A stretch of DNA of 64,000 nucleotides, taken from NCBI GenBank assembly GCA_032158295.1, contig CM063264.1:12587920-12651919 (forward strand). The letters run 5' to 3'. The notes under the pieces are model-generated. The model was given only the letters and a program-made list of their open reading frames with translations. It ran no database searches and had not been told where the DNA came from. The position numbers and the translations under genes were made by a program. The stretch is from Pycnopodia helianthoides (lineage: Eukaryota > Echinodermata > Asteroidea > Forcipulatida > Asteriidae). Position 1 is the stretch's first letter. Every line of letters starts with the position of its first letter. Shown in pieces: positions 13,301 through 20,839 of the stretch.

Positions 13301-14431
13301 TAATACTTCAAAACGTATCTCCACAATACCTCGCAGGAAAATACTGAATGTTGAAGCGACTTGAGCGTCACTGAGTAAAGGATACGAGCGCTATATAATG
13401 AAGCCACCATTATTATTTCGTTAACTTTTCGTTACGTCCTTCCGGACACACGACGACCTCTCAACACCAAACCAAATTTATCCAAACCCAACAAAAAAAG
13501 GTAAAAAAAAAAAAAAAATTAAAACGATTGGAGGTTCATTTCCAAATCATTTGTTTCTTGATAAAAATGATTCCTGATATAAAAAAAAAGGAAAAATAAA
13601 TAAAATACATTGAATATATGACAAAAAACTATAATAAGAAAAAGCGGAATCGAAGGAAAATTTTCACGACACGTGAATGGCGACCCGAAAATGTTATCAC
13701 GACCAGCTTGCAGTGGAAAGATACATTTACATTACATTACATTTACCAAAAATGTTCTCTCTTTCTCTCTAAAAAAAACCTACAAAAACCTCTAGACATA
13801 ACGGAGTTTGTCAAAATTGTTATTGAACCATTCATTTGTGCTTGTTTTCGATGCCATTTTTTTTTGGGGGGGGAGCACAAGGGGCCGGAGTTCTCCCGCC
13901 CCTTCCCCCTCCCCCTATGTACTCCACTGAATATCCGTACTTTAATTGAACAAACATTTACATGAAATATAAAATCGGTTAAAGTTTAAACTCAATCGGT
14001 CATCGGTGTCACAAGGAAATAGTACAACAAAATCATTATAATGTTGTCCCTTTTTTCAAACATCGGGTTTGGGTCTCATGAGTTCAAGACTAATGGTTTT
14101 ACTATTTTTTTCAAAAACTGTAACTGTAAACTAATAGGGAAGTTTTCCACATTGACCGACTTAATGCTATTTAATTTTTTTTTTTACAAATCTGTGAACA
14201 TTTATATTAATATTTTACCAATGTTGTACACACACTTGAAATTCCAATGCTTGCTTTGTTCTCAATATTTGATATCTTTTCGTATCATTGGTAAATGAAT
14301 TTGATTGATGACTTACCAGTTAGTTCGGCGTTCACATGTTGAAAGCTGTACAACTCAAACACCAAGAACAACGCAAAAATCTTCCCTGAACTCAAAAGAA
14401 GACGAACAATCTGGTTTCCAATCGATGCCAT
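1..14431 (-). CDS. F-type lectin gene 1 (multi-exon, 3' end outside window)
   Basis: This is the assembled model of a secreted protein with two F-type lectin domains, read right to left. Its exons are 14317-14431 (signal peptide), 6132-6239, 4547-4639 and 3442-3681 (domain 1), then 2370-2474, 1642-1731 and 1-96 (domain 2, cut by the window edge). Every junction has GT-AG ends and phase 1, so the reading frame runs through all seven exons without a stop. F-type lectins bind fucosylated glycans and act extracellularly. The closest relative is the gene at 20556-55665, which suggests that linker and PAN exons lie beyond the left edge. Frame consistency over six junctions makes the model strong. 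The exact ligand and the 5' UTR are unknown. Confidence 0.82.
284..1474. mobile_element. TTAA-flanked non-autonomous element (piggyBac-like)
   Basis: The ends read GGGGACACACCGGC and its near-perfect inverse GCCGGTGTGTCCCT, with TTAA at 280-283 and 1475-1478. The paralogous position in unit 2 (30822-30825) has a single TTAA, so this is a confirmed insertion. It is 1191 bp with no convincing ORF. Part of its interior (about 500-1440) recurs at 37141-38030. TTAA target duplication is typical of piggyBac-type transposition. Confidence 0.8.
1299..1347. repeat. (TA)n microsatellite
   Basis: Nearly pure TA dinucleotide repeat, with one interruption, inside the TTAA-flanked element. Confidence 0.95.
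1642..1731 (-). CDS. Gene 1 exon 6: lectin domain 2, part B
   Basis: A 90-nt phase-1 exon encoding [15 protein letters not shown] then [10 protein letters not shown]. The Arg that normally follows Trp-Trp in this family is Leu here, while the gene 2 copy (31002-31091) keeps Arg. Splice sites are cactcag and TGTG|GTAAAT. The Arg-x-Asp-x4-Arg motif is completed by the next exon (Glu-Asp-Arg-Phe). Confidence 0.84.
1881..2094. repeat. (TG)n tracts flanking a unit-1-specific insertion
   Basis: GT runs near 1881-1900 and 2054-2082, the latter followed by a run of G. Unit 2 has only a short G run here, so about 200 bp, including GGGGTCC-type repeats, was inserted or expanded in unit 1. Confidence 0.8.
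2370..2474 (-). CDS. Gene 1 exon 5: lectin domain 2, part A
   Basis: A 105-nt phase-1 exon with a polypyrimidine acceptor (ttttctttcag) and donor CTA|GTAAG. It encodes VVSLLGQPTSQSTNAGD followed by [15 protein letters not shown], the N-terminal repeat of a second F-type lectin domain. It joins in frame with the 240-nt exon C of domain 1, so the domains are separated by only a few residues. The paralogue exon is 31536-31640 with identical length. Confidence 0.83.
2475..3441. other. Intron between lectin domains of gene 1
   Basis: No gene or RNA is visible. The matching intron in unit 2 holds two retrotransposon fragments (32076-35315), so this copy is close to the empty site. It contains AT-rich (AAAT)n sequence near 3255-3320. 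Confidence 0.6.
3442..3681 (-). CDS. Gene 1 exon 4: lectin domain 1, part C
   Basis: A 240-nt exon, phase 1 to phase 1, encoding the C-terminal half of the lectin fold. [12 protein letters not shown] is followed by a Cys-Gly-Leu-Pro segment, an ITFNCN strand, AKYVSLDID and finally ELHIAEVMV. The last two match the conserved F-lectin strands where the chain returns to close the beta sandwich. Acceptor and donor sit at 3681/3682 and 3442/3441. The 35712-35951 exon in gene 2 is its direct counterpart with the same length and boundaries. Confidence 0.87.
4547..4639 (-). CDS. Gene 1 exon 3: lectin domain 1, part B
   Basis: A 93-nt phase-1 exon encoding [14 protein letters not shown] followed by SINVTIRTDCC. 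The Pro-Trp-Trp-Arg-Val-Asp-Leu block and the Arg-x-Asp-Cys-Cys turn are diagnostic of F-type lectins. With the first codons of the next exon it completes Arg-x-Asp-x4-Arg, the core of the fucose-binding motif. The His that the family usually has 25 positions before this Arg is not there: a Lys is found at that spacing, and a His lies four residues further on. Sugar affinity may therefore differ. Confidence 0.85.
4911..4996. repeat. (CAAA)n microsatellite
   Basis: Tandem CAAA units followed by C-rich and again CAAA sequence. Degenerate counterparts lie at 53470-53560 and 63320-63370. Confidence 0.93.
5373..5411 (+). ncRNA. Hammerhead-like motif
   Basis: The core CTGACGA (5377-5383) is followed by a five-pair stem II (5385-5389 with 5395-5399, one G-U pair), GAAA (5400-5403), the palindrome AGCT (5403-5406) and A5407. 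Stem I pairs GCCT 5373-5376 with AGGC 5408-5411. One extra A at 5384 sits before stem II, so activity is uncertain. The region 5040-5500 is absent from unit 2 and resembles the terminal region of a Penelope-like or retrozyme-like element. Confidence 0.5.
5616..5732. mobile_element. Fold-back MITE, family FB1, truncated copy
   Basis: It has the internal hairpin CTATCTTCCCTCGG / CGGGAAGATAG and the right end ...AAGCAGTCAATATTTG shared with 39166-39327. The left terminal 16 bp are missing. Confidence 0.7.
6132..6239 (-). CDS. Gene 1 exon 2: lectin domain 1, part A
   Basis: A 108-nt exon with acceptor ttttgtag and donor ACTG|GTAAG, phase 1 at both ends. It encodes the N-terminal F-type lectin motif: a GMSASQSTTY strand followed by ADEAVDGKIQTYFRTG, corresponding to the family's Gln-Ser-Ser and Ala-Ile-Asp-Gly signatures. 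It joins in frame to the signal exon upstream and to exon B at 4547-4639. The equivalent exon is not visible in gene 2: homology on that side stops about 40 bases before the expected donor. Confidence 0.8.
6378..7292. mobile_element. TTAA-flanked element with minisatellite
   Basis: Terminal inverted repeats AGGAACACGTTGCCTTC and its inverse, flanked by TTAA at 6374-6377 and 7293-7296. It is about 915 bp with no coding capacity beyond short ORFs made of tandem repeats. Confidence 0.7.
7111..7270. repeat. 10-bp minisatellite, 16 perfect copies
   Basis: The unit AACAGCGCCC is repeated exactly sixteen times with no variant. Such homogeneity implies recent expansion. The ORFs across it, in several frames, are repeat artefacts. 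Confidence 0.97.
7741..9112. repeat. Direct repeat, copy 1
   Basis: It matches 9334-10706 at an offset near 1593 bp with only a few indels. Inside are two further copies of the ATCGATTACATATTTAAC segment also found at 7467. No coding capacity is seen. Confidence 0.85.
9334..10706. repeat. Direct repeat, copy 2
   Basis: The second copy of 7741-9112. The 9130-9235 spacer repeats 7365-7470 and recurs in part at 10862-10932, so the region grew by successive tandem duplications in a gene 1 intron. Confidence 0.85.
10919..11268. mobile_element. Probable MITE with AAGGCAGGGT-type ends
   Basis: Left end AAAGGCAGGGTAAACTT and right end GTACACCCTGCCTTTAA are imperfect inverted repeats. A related fragment lies at 46340-46490. 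Confidence 0.45.
11699..11775 (-). repeat. tRNA-like sequence (SINE head or tRNA relic)
   Basis: The minus strand reads GGGCTAGATAGCTCAGTTGG, with a good A box, then GGTTCAAGTCC as B box. The anticodon arm closes with four G-C pairs, but position 33 is C instead of U and the would-be anticodon is ATT. The acceptor ends do not pair well. It is better read as a tRNA-derived SINE head than a working tRNA. Confidence 0.5.
11981..12185 (+). mobile_element. tRNA-Leu-derived SINE, truncated
   Basis: GTCGTGGCAGAGCGGTCAA is an A box, GGTTCAAGTTCCACC a B box, and the tRNA-unrelated part matches the fuller copy at 12995-13418 with internal deletions. Confidence 0.7.
12193..12500. mobile_element. Fragment with CAGGGGCGGATCCAGG end
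   Basis: The start CAGGGGCGGATCCAGGAT resembles ends of hAT-type elements known in many animals. The opposite end is not found. Repeated GGGGTCCAGGGG motifs follow. Confidence 0.4.
12995..13418 (+). mobile_element. tRNA-Leu-derived SINE, near full length
   Basis: A tRNA-like head (TGTGGCCGAGCGGATAAGAG, then GGTTCGAGTCCCGGTC) is followed by a long tRNA-unrelated body containing CTTCGGATGGGACGTAAAG. The tail GCGCTATATAATGAAGCC ends in ATT repeats, as expected for SINEs that borrow a LINE 3' end. Confidence 0.8.
14317..14431 (-). CDS. Gene 1 exon 1: signal peptide
   Basis: The exon encodes 38 codons plus one base. A short polar start (MASIGNQIVRL) is followed by a hydrophobic core ([14 protein letters not shown]) and a likely signal-peptidase site near VNA-EL. 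The donor is ACTG|GTAAG and leaves phase 1. A more upstream in-frame ATG exists (near 14548), but it would put about 40 mostly polar residues before the hydrophobic segment. I therefore chose the Met at 14431, which also gives a typical signal length. The same exon recurs at 55551-55665 in the paralogue with a few substitutions. Confidence 0.75.
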
Positions 14432-14551
14432 TCTCAGAGAGACCGCAAGAAAAATGCAATCACACGCAAAATGAACACTGTCCACACTCGCTCTTTGGTA
14501 TGCGCGCACGGTCCACAAAATTGCCATAGAAACTGGATGTTTACGCAAAGA

Positions 14552-14559
14552 TGACGTGA
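14552..14559 (-). promoter_or_regulatory. CRE/ATF-like site upstream of gene 1
   Basis: The plus strand reads TGACGTGA, a one-mismatch CRE, about 120 bp upstream of the start codon. It is kept in the otherwise diverged gene 2 copy, and a TATA-like TTATAC lies slightly further upstream in both. Function is inferred from position and conservation only. Confidence 0.25.
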
Positions 14560-15146
14560 CGCGTCTGAGTAATTTTTGTATAAGCGATCATTGTTGCCCT
14601 TTTCTAGTCTATTTGCTGTGTTTGTTTAAATTTAAGAGCCACTTGTGGCAACTAATGCTTTATTTTGTCTTTGGCAAAGTAACAAAAACCAAATAAGATA
14701 TTTTTTCCGGCCGGGGGGTGGGGACGACACCACAAAATAATAATATAGACTCAGGTAGACGGTTAATTTGCAATATCTATCTATTCCAATTTTTGAGAGG
14801 AAAAATGTAGAAGTGCAAAAAATGTAAACAATTTGTGTGCAAATAAACAAATCTTACTCGTGAAAGTGTACGTTACGGAGCTCCCTGAGTGACATGATAC
14901 CATTAGTCGTGATAACGAGAGAGCTCGTGTCATTACATAGCGTTATTTACCATCAAATCTCGCCAAGACGATATACTGGCCCTAAGGCCATGTTCGAATT
15001 TGCGGCTACGGCTACAGCTATGACTGTTGCTAAGTGTGTTGGTTGGACGTCTTATATTCTATAATGAAGCGGCTATCAAGCCCAAGCCGTAGCGGTATCC
15101 GCCTATTCGGACATGGCCTAACAAGTCGACATAATGATTGCTAATT

Positions 15147-15380
15147 TACACTCTAAAAACACCCAGACCAAAATTGACCCGGATTCTGGGTCCCGAATGG
15201 CCTGACACTTTTCTAGGTCAGTATGACTAGAAACCTTAGTCAGAGTGACCCAGAAATAAGTCAAACTGACGCAGAATCCGAGTTAAAAATCCCTTTTTAA
15301 ACAGTTTCCGGGTCGGCCTGACCCAGAAATTGGTTAGGTGCCCTGTTCAGTTGAGACCTCGGGGTTTTCAGAGTGTAAAA
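15147..15380. mobile_element. Palindrome-rich MITE (GACCCGGATTCTGGGTC type)
   Basis: The ends TTACACTCTAAAAAC and GTTTTCAGAGTGTAAA are inverted. The interior is built of GACCC/GGGTC palindromes. Relatives lie at 22122-22382 and, split by the 57741-60267 insertion, in unit 2. A half copy lies at 15505-15600. Confidence 0.65.
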
Positions 15381-16723
15381 CACCAAGACGTCTTGCTGAA
15401 AAAATAGGTAGACTGAACGTATTGTTTATATCTCTTCAAGATGACTAAAAGAAAACACGCCTTGGTGGGAGTTTTGACTTCTCAATGTTACTAACTCATC
15501 TTAGCTAAACACTCTAAAAACTCTCGGGTCAGAATTGAGGCTGATTCTGGGTCCCAGGGGGCCTGACCCAGTTGTGGGTCAAGCTTGCCCTGAAAGCGGT
15601 CAAAAAAGAGAGGAAGATTTTTTGGAGCGTAGATCAATGATCACATTAAGTCAACTTCATTCAGAAGGTCTGAATAGTGACAGTCTAGGAATTCCGTAGT
15701 AACACCCGTACCAGCCACGTACCTACAAAAAGGATCCCCAAATTGAATGGACCATGCAAGTCTCGCGAGAATTCGATCATTTTTTGAACCACTTTGGTCC
15801 CATGTACTTTAACGCATTAAGGAAACAAACTGGAGCACTTTAACGGATCATAATGTTCGAATGTGTACGAGACTTGCACAGTGTATAGGTCTACTCCCTT
15901 CTCCTCAAAGAATAAAACCCAATAAAAAACATCTACAATAAAATTTAACACTGAAATAAATAAATAAGTCATCAAAAAAAATTTGTTTGGTGCCAATTTC
16001 AACAAATACTCATTCAATTTAACACCTGCACATTCAGTTTCGTTTGTAAATGACAATGTAGACTTGAATGTCTGTATAAATGAAACAGAATGACTGAATC
16101 GAACCTGAATGAGAAATACGAATTCCTGTGTGCACAAAAACGAGTTTGAATGCAATATTTGCTCAAAAGAAACCCTTTGAATGAATTAGGGAAACATGCT
16201 CAAATTGCAATATTCGTTAATGTTGCTGAAAATGACCGTGAAAACATATATTATTAAGTAAGTAAATAATTAATTAAACATAGATAAATTCCCCCTAAAT
16301 CCCTAATTATTGAATTAAGACAAAATACAAAATTAAGAGGAGATTGAATAAATTTCAATATAATTAAAAATCAAAAGACCATAATTATGCACATTCACCA
16401 TCTTTAAAATGTACCGCAATGCAACTTGGGAAACCGAGTACAGTCACAAAATAAATCATGGTGCCAATAATGGATGCCATGATGTAGTTTTAAATACATG
16501 TAACTCTGGCAGGTTTTATAGTTGTGTACCGCAGTGCTTCAAAATCAGCGCCATGATGGTTGCCGGTGTTGCTCGGACTCGGATTTCACCCAGAATCCTT
16601 TGCACGCCGATCATGCGCATTGGGACATGCATATGGGCTATTAGAATAAGATTAAGAGTCTACGTAAGACAACAAATTACACAAACTGTACAATATGACA
16701 AAGCCACTTTTATCAATCCGATT

Positions 16724-16946
16724 CATGGGCGTACGTATAGTCTCTTTGGTTAAGGGGGCAGAGAGGCATGATTTGCCTGAAATTTTAAAACATAAGTACA
16801 AATTTCTAATACCGGGTGTAAAAGTATATTTTACTTTCTTTTTCCTTTTTGGTTTTTCCCCTTCTTGCTGTGCCCGAATTTACCCTATTGTTTAGCCCAA
16901 ACTTAGGAGGGCAGTTGCCCCCTGCCCCCTGGGTCGTACGCCTATG
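16724..16946. mobile_element. Short TIR element (CATGGGCGTACG)
   Basis: The left end CATGGGCGTACG and right end CGTACGCCTATG are inverted repeats around a sequence rich in GGGGGCAG. The paralogous copy is 61802-62002, so the insertion predates the duplication. Confidence 0.6.
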
Positions 16947-17062
16947 ATCTGACTGCAGCTAAATACGTATCAAGTTTCACAATGTGTTAATCATCTCGGG
17001 TATTATATTATCTCCTTTTCAGTTCAACAATTTCCAACGCTCTCAGTGGCATAATCTTTACA

Positions 17063-17096
17063 CAGAAGACGACCACAACCCACTGGTCGAAACGTC
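17063..17096 (+). other. Degenerate hammerhead-like relic
   Basis: CAGAAGA stands where CTGANGA would be needed. The segment then has a stem (GACCA with TGGTC), GAAA and CGTC. The invariant U of the core is A here and in the unit 2 copy near 62144, where the stem is also broken. It is probably an inactive relic inherited by both units. Confidence 0.3.
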
Positions 17097-17626
17097 GAGA
17101 AAACAAACCGGCTTTTCTCAGATGTAACTTTCTAAAAATAGTTAATCACGAAGTGGTACCACCGCAAACCTTTTTCTAATAAAAACATTTACTACCGCCA
17201 TGCATAGTTTAAAGTCTAACCAAACTTACACACAATTCGTCACCGACGCCATAAACTGACACTCGGGGTGCAAAACCGCTTTTGTTTCTCCAGTTTGTTT
17301 TACATGTTTAAACAATGTTCATCGAGGGCTACAATTTCATAAGGTTAAAACGCTTCAGGAGCTTTACTTTTTTAATTATGATAATTAAGTACTGCAACTT
17401 TTGCACCACAAGTGACAATTTTCGTTTCCACGAACTGACACCAAGGTTTAATTTACCATTATACCATATGGCGCGCACCAACCTTTAAATGTGAACATAA
17501 ACGTTTTCAACCTTGTGAGTAGCACCCGCGCTGACCTACAACTCCACAAACTGACAAACACACAGCAGTGTTGTTACAATGGATGGTGTCATTTCGTGAA
17601 AACGAAAAATTTATGTTTTGCGTTAA

Positions 17627-17998
17627 AGGCAAAGTATACCTTTAGTTTTTGAGACCGTTCGCTTATTTTAGTCCCTTATAAATGTAGATTTATACACAAT
17701 AAAACTAACTTGTGAAAATTTCATTTCAAAAGGTGGTAGCATTTTTGAGATATCGCCAAAAGGCTGCAGCGGTTATGCCCACGCATGAAGAATAATCCCT
17801 ATTATAGGAATACACAATCTGTGAAACGTTTCTCAGATTCAAATTTTCGGGGATAAAAACTGACATTTTGTTCCATATCCACATTATTTTAAATTGAAAT
17901 ATTTCTCAAAATGCTTTATACTATCGAAAGTTGCTGTACTTCTAACCAAGTAAGTTGCCATACATTTTTAGAGTGATCACCAATCGTATACCTTCCCT
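17627..17998. mobile_element. TTAA-flanked MITE, unit 1 only
   Basis: Ends AGGCAAAGTATAC and, inverted, AGGGAAGGTATAC, with TTAA at 17623-17626 and 17999-18002. In unit 2 (near 62713) the flanks meet at one TTAA, which is an empty site. A second member lies at 21206-21552. Confidence 0.85.
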
Positions 17999-19076
17999 TT
18001 AATTGTCTTCGCCACGAACTGACAGAAACTGTTTTACTTTATTGCTTATTAAAGCACCATACATACGAAGTTCAAATCTTCAAGTTTCTACTGTCAGAAA
18101 ACTAGTTAAAAATACCCTGAAATTTTGCAGGAAAGCTTGATTTTGAAAAGAGTTAAACTTTAAAAGCCATTTTCTTGGATTTCTATGTTTTTACTTGTAT
18201 CTACGTGTGTGTCAGTGCGTGGCGCAAGTGACGAACTGAACATAAGTTATAACTATTGAATATAGGCTATAAAATACAAGCTATAAACTAAATATTGAAA
18301 ATCGCCCAACAATTGTAATTTAAAACTCTTAAGTGCGGGAGTAACCCCAAGAATTACACAAATGCAGGAAAGTTCCACTAGTTACTGGCTCCCCAGTAAA
18401 CAATAAAGTTGGATTGGCAGGGGAGGGGTGTTGGAGACCTCAGAACATAGCGCAGGCTGTCAGCAAAACATTTGGAAACGTGTTACAAAAAAAGATGGCT
18501 CCACTTTTTCAGAGGGTTTTTAGATCTGTTTGTCTGTACAATTGATGTCAAACAAACAAACAACTTTGGGACCTGATCCACCACTTAGATTTGTGAAGTG
18601 GTCCAGTCTAGGATATCAATGACTTAGGCTCCACAGGACATTGTATTTTGGAGAAAACAGTGAAATAATTAAATGTGCCATGACTTTGTGTTACCAGAGC
18701 TCACTTAAGGGTTTTAAATGGCAATAAGTATGTTAAACATTTATATTATATCTATGACTAAAATAGTTAAGTAACATTAAGAAAAACGTATGCCAGCTGT
18801 GGCGCTGGTGTGGCTGGAGATTATGTCCCCCGGGAGTATCTCTCCCTCCATGAAGCGAATTGATAAGAAACTTCGTCTGATAGCGCCCTCTTTTTGAAAC
18901 AACTTCCTTCAGCCCACATTAATTTACCTTACGGGGAACACACACACCGGGGGACAAAATCCCTTATGACGCCCAAGTATATCCGGGCGTCATACGGGCG
19001 TGCGGCAGATACGCCCGCGTGTAACGCATTGACATACCAGTAAGATATGCGCAATGCAAAGTATAATCTCTAAACT

Positions 19077-19463
19077 GGGCCAAATTTCAGAGAGCTGCTT
19101 AAGCACAACGAGTTAGAGTAGCTAAGCACAGCAAAACTGTGCTTACAAAAGAATAAGGTTATCAACCTAACTACCATGTCACATGTGCAATTTGTGACTG
19201 GTTTCCTGCTTATTCTTGCTTAGCGGAAAATTGTTAAGCAATATTATACGCTTAAGCAGCTCTATGAAATCGCCCAATTTCACAGAGCTGCTTAAGCAAA
19301 AAAAAGTAGCGAAGCACAATAAAATGATGCTTACCATAATTAGGTTACAAGTCGAAATACCATGTCACATGCACCATTTCTGACTGGTATACTGCTAATT
19401 TTCGCTAAGCGCAAAATTTGTAAGCAACATTGTCTGCTGAAGCAGCTCTATGAAATTGGGCCC
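19077..19463. mobile_element. Two head-to-tail MITEs with GGGCCCAATTTCAT-type ends
   Basis: Each is about 190 bp and palindromic: TTTCAGAGAGCTGCTTAAGC at the left, GCTTAAGCAGCTCTATGAAA at the right. They abut near 19271 and share the junction. Other members are 23480-23674 and 41667-41917. Confidence 0.75.
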
Positions 19464-20305
19464 AGGAGCACACCCAATCCCTCCCCCTGCATAAGTTTAG
19501 TTTTGTATTGACGGCCGGAGAGTAAAATAAACAAGTACTCTTAAGACTCATAATTAGGAAAATTAAGGATAATTGCGGCATCACCTTGTGGTAAAATCAC
19601 TCTTTTGAGTTTGTGTGGTTCCGATGAAACCGGTGGACTCAACGTTTCGGACAGTACGAGTACCCAAAAGAGAGATGTTACCACTTATGGTTATACCGCA
19701 AATACCCTTACAGACTTATTGTATTTCCCTCTTGCAAACCTTCACGTCTTATTCATAATTAGGGTACAAGATGATTGATTTGATTTAGCATACAGTCACT
19801 TTATATTCTAATAAGTTGATAAATGTTTAATTCCCCCCACATAGGATATTCATAATGACTGTTTATGAAGCGAGGGGAAAAAGCAACGGCCCGGTTGAAA
19901 AATGTATTCCGTATTGTGACCACCAACTTCTCGTGTCGAGGACTTAAAATGTGTCTAAAATGTCACCATCAGAATCTACGCACACGCTTGCACTATCGTA
20001 CTGTGTCCAATGGTCCTTTATTATTAGTAGTATTTTGTTTAAATAATATCATGTGGTTATTTTGGGGTGAACACAATCCCTTTCAAATTGTCTGAACCAT
20101 CGGATAGAAATTATTAGCTTCAATATAACAAATTTCAACCCGTCAAGCCATCTTGAAGCCATCTGGCAAAGATTTGATTGTGTGTGTTTTTTACCAGGAG
20201 TGGCAGTTAGCCTTAGGCTAAGACATTTGTTTGCGGTTCCTTTTGGCATTGTAAAATGGGCTGTCGTTGATGGAATTAAGTCAAATAATTAACCTGGGGA
20301 AATTT

Positions 20306-20311
20306 TTTATT
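20306..20311 (-). terminator. Candidate poly(A) signal of gene 2
   Basis: AATAAA on the minus strand, about 245 nt past the stop codon. A second AATAAA lies near 20016. Either could end the transcript. Confidence 0.35.
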
Positions 20312-20555
20312 TTCCATGGTATTTGGCAAGGTCTCAATAGGGACCTTGACATTTTTTAGATTTGTCAACTGATTTTTTGACGGAATAAATTTGTTTACAA
20401 ACGGCTTGTGGAGAGACTAGATCCGATGGCTTCACCGAATGCGAAAAAGCTATTGGCACTGTCTCCCCCCATCACACTTACTAAACAAGAGCATTGATTC
20501 CTGTCAACTTATTCAATGCTGAATTAGCTTTGTCCAATAAATAAAACCGCCCCCG

Positions 20556-20839
20556 TTAATTCTTACAAATCGAAAGCTCAGAGAAACATTTCGCCAATTC
20601 ATAGATGTAGAAGTCTTTGTCAGGTTTCAGGATAATTTCGTCGAGAAGTTTGTAGAGATGACATTTGCCTGTTCTCGGTGCAAAGTCAAAGATGTAGCAG
20701 ATATCATGTACGACGCAGTGCGCGGCACACGTTTTAAGATTCCAAGCTTTCAGAGTTGATAAAGGGTCAGGGTTACCAATGTAGTTACCTTTGTATATGC
20801 GGTTGTAGTAACCTGACTTGAACTCGGGGTAATCGACTA
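20556..20839 (-). CDS. Gene 2 terminal exon: PAN/Apple-like domain
   Basis: A 284-nt last exon with acceptor ctttttttcag, phase 1, ending in TAA at 20556-20558. It encodes 93 residues starting [13 protein letters not shown]. The cysteine pattern [16 protein letters not shown], then GKCHLYKL, then [10 protein letters not shown] fits a PAN/Apple fold: paired Cys at the helix, an aromatic-rich central strand and a Cys before the last strand. Such domains mediate protein or glycan binding in secreted proteins. The match rests on spacing and hydrophobic pattern, so the domain name is a good but not certain call. The coding frame and stop are clear. Confidence 0.75.

Larger units (their letters stand above)
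13860..18955. repeat. Segmental duplication, unit 1, promoter side
   Basis: It aligns with 55139-63720, starting in a G-rich stretch and covering the signal exon and over 4 kb upstream. The unit 2 copy is longer because of insertions near 56200-57000 and 57741-60267. The unit 1 copy carries a TTAA-flanked element (17627-17998) absent from unit 2. No gene is visible upstream of the signal exon apart from the repeats listed here. Confidence 0.85.

Noticed and set aside
17063..17096. Active third hammerhead
   Set aside because: The essential U of the core is replaced and the unit 2 copy has lost stem II pairing.
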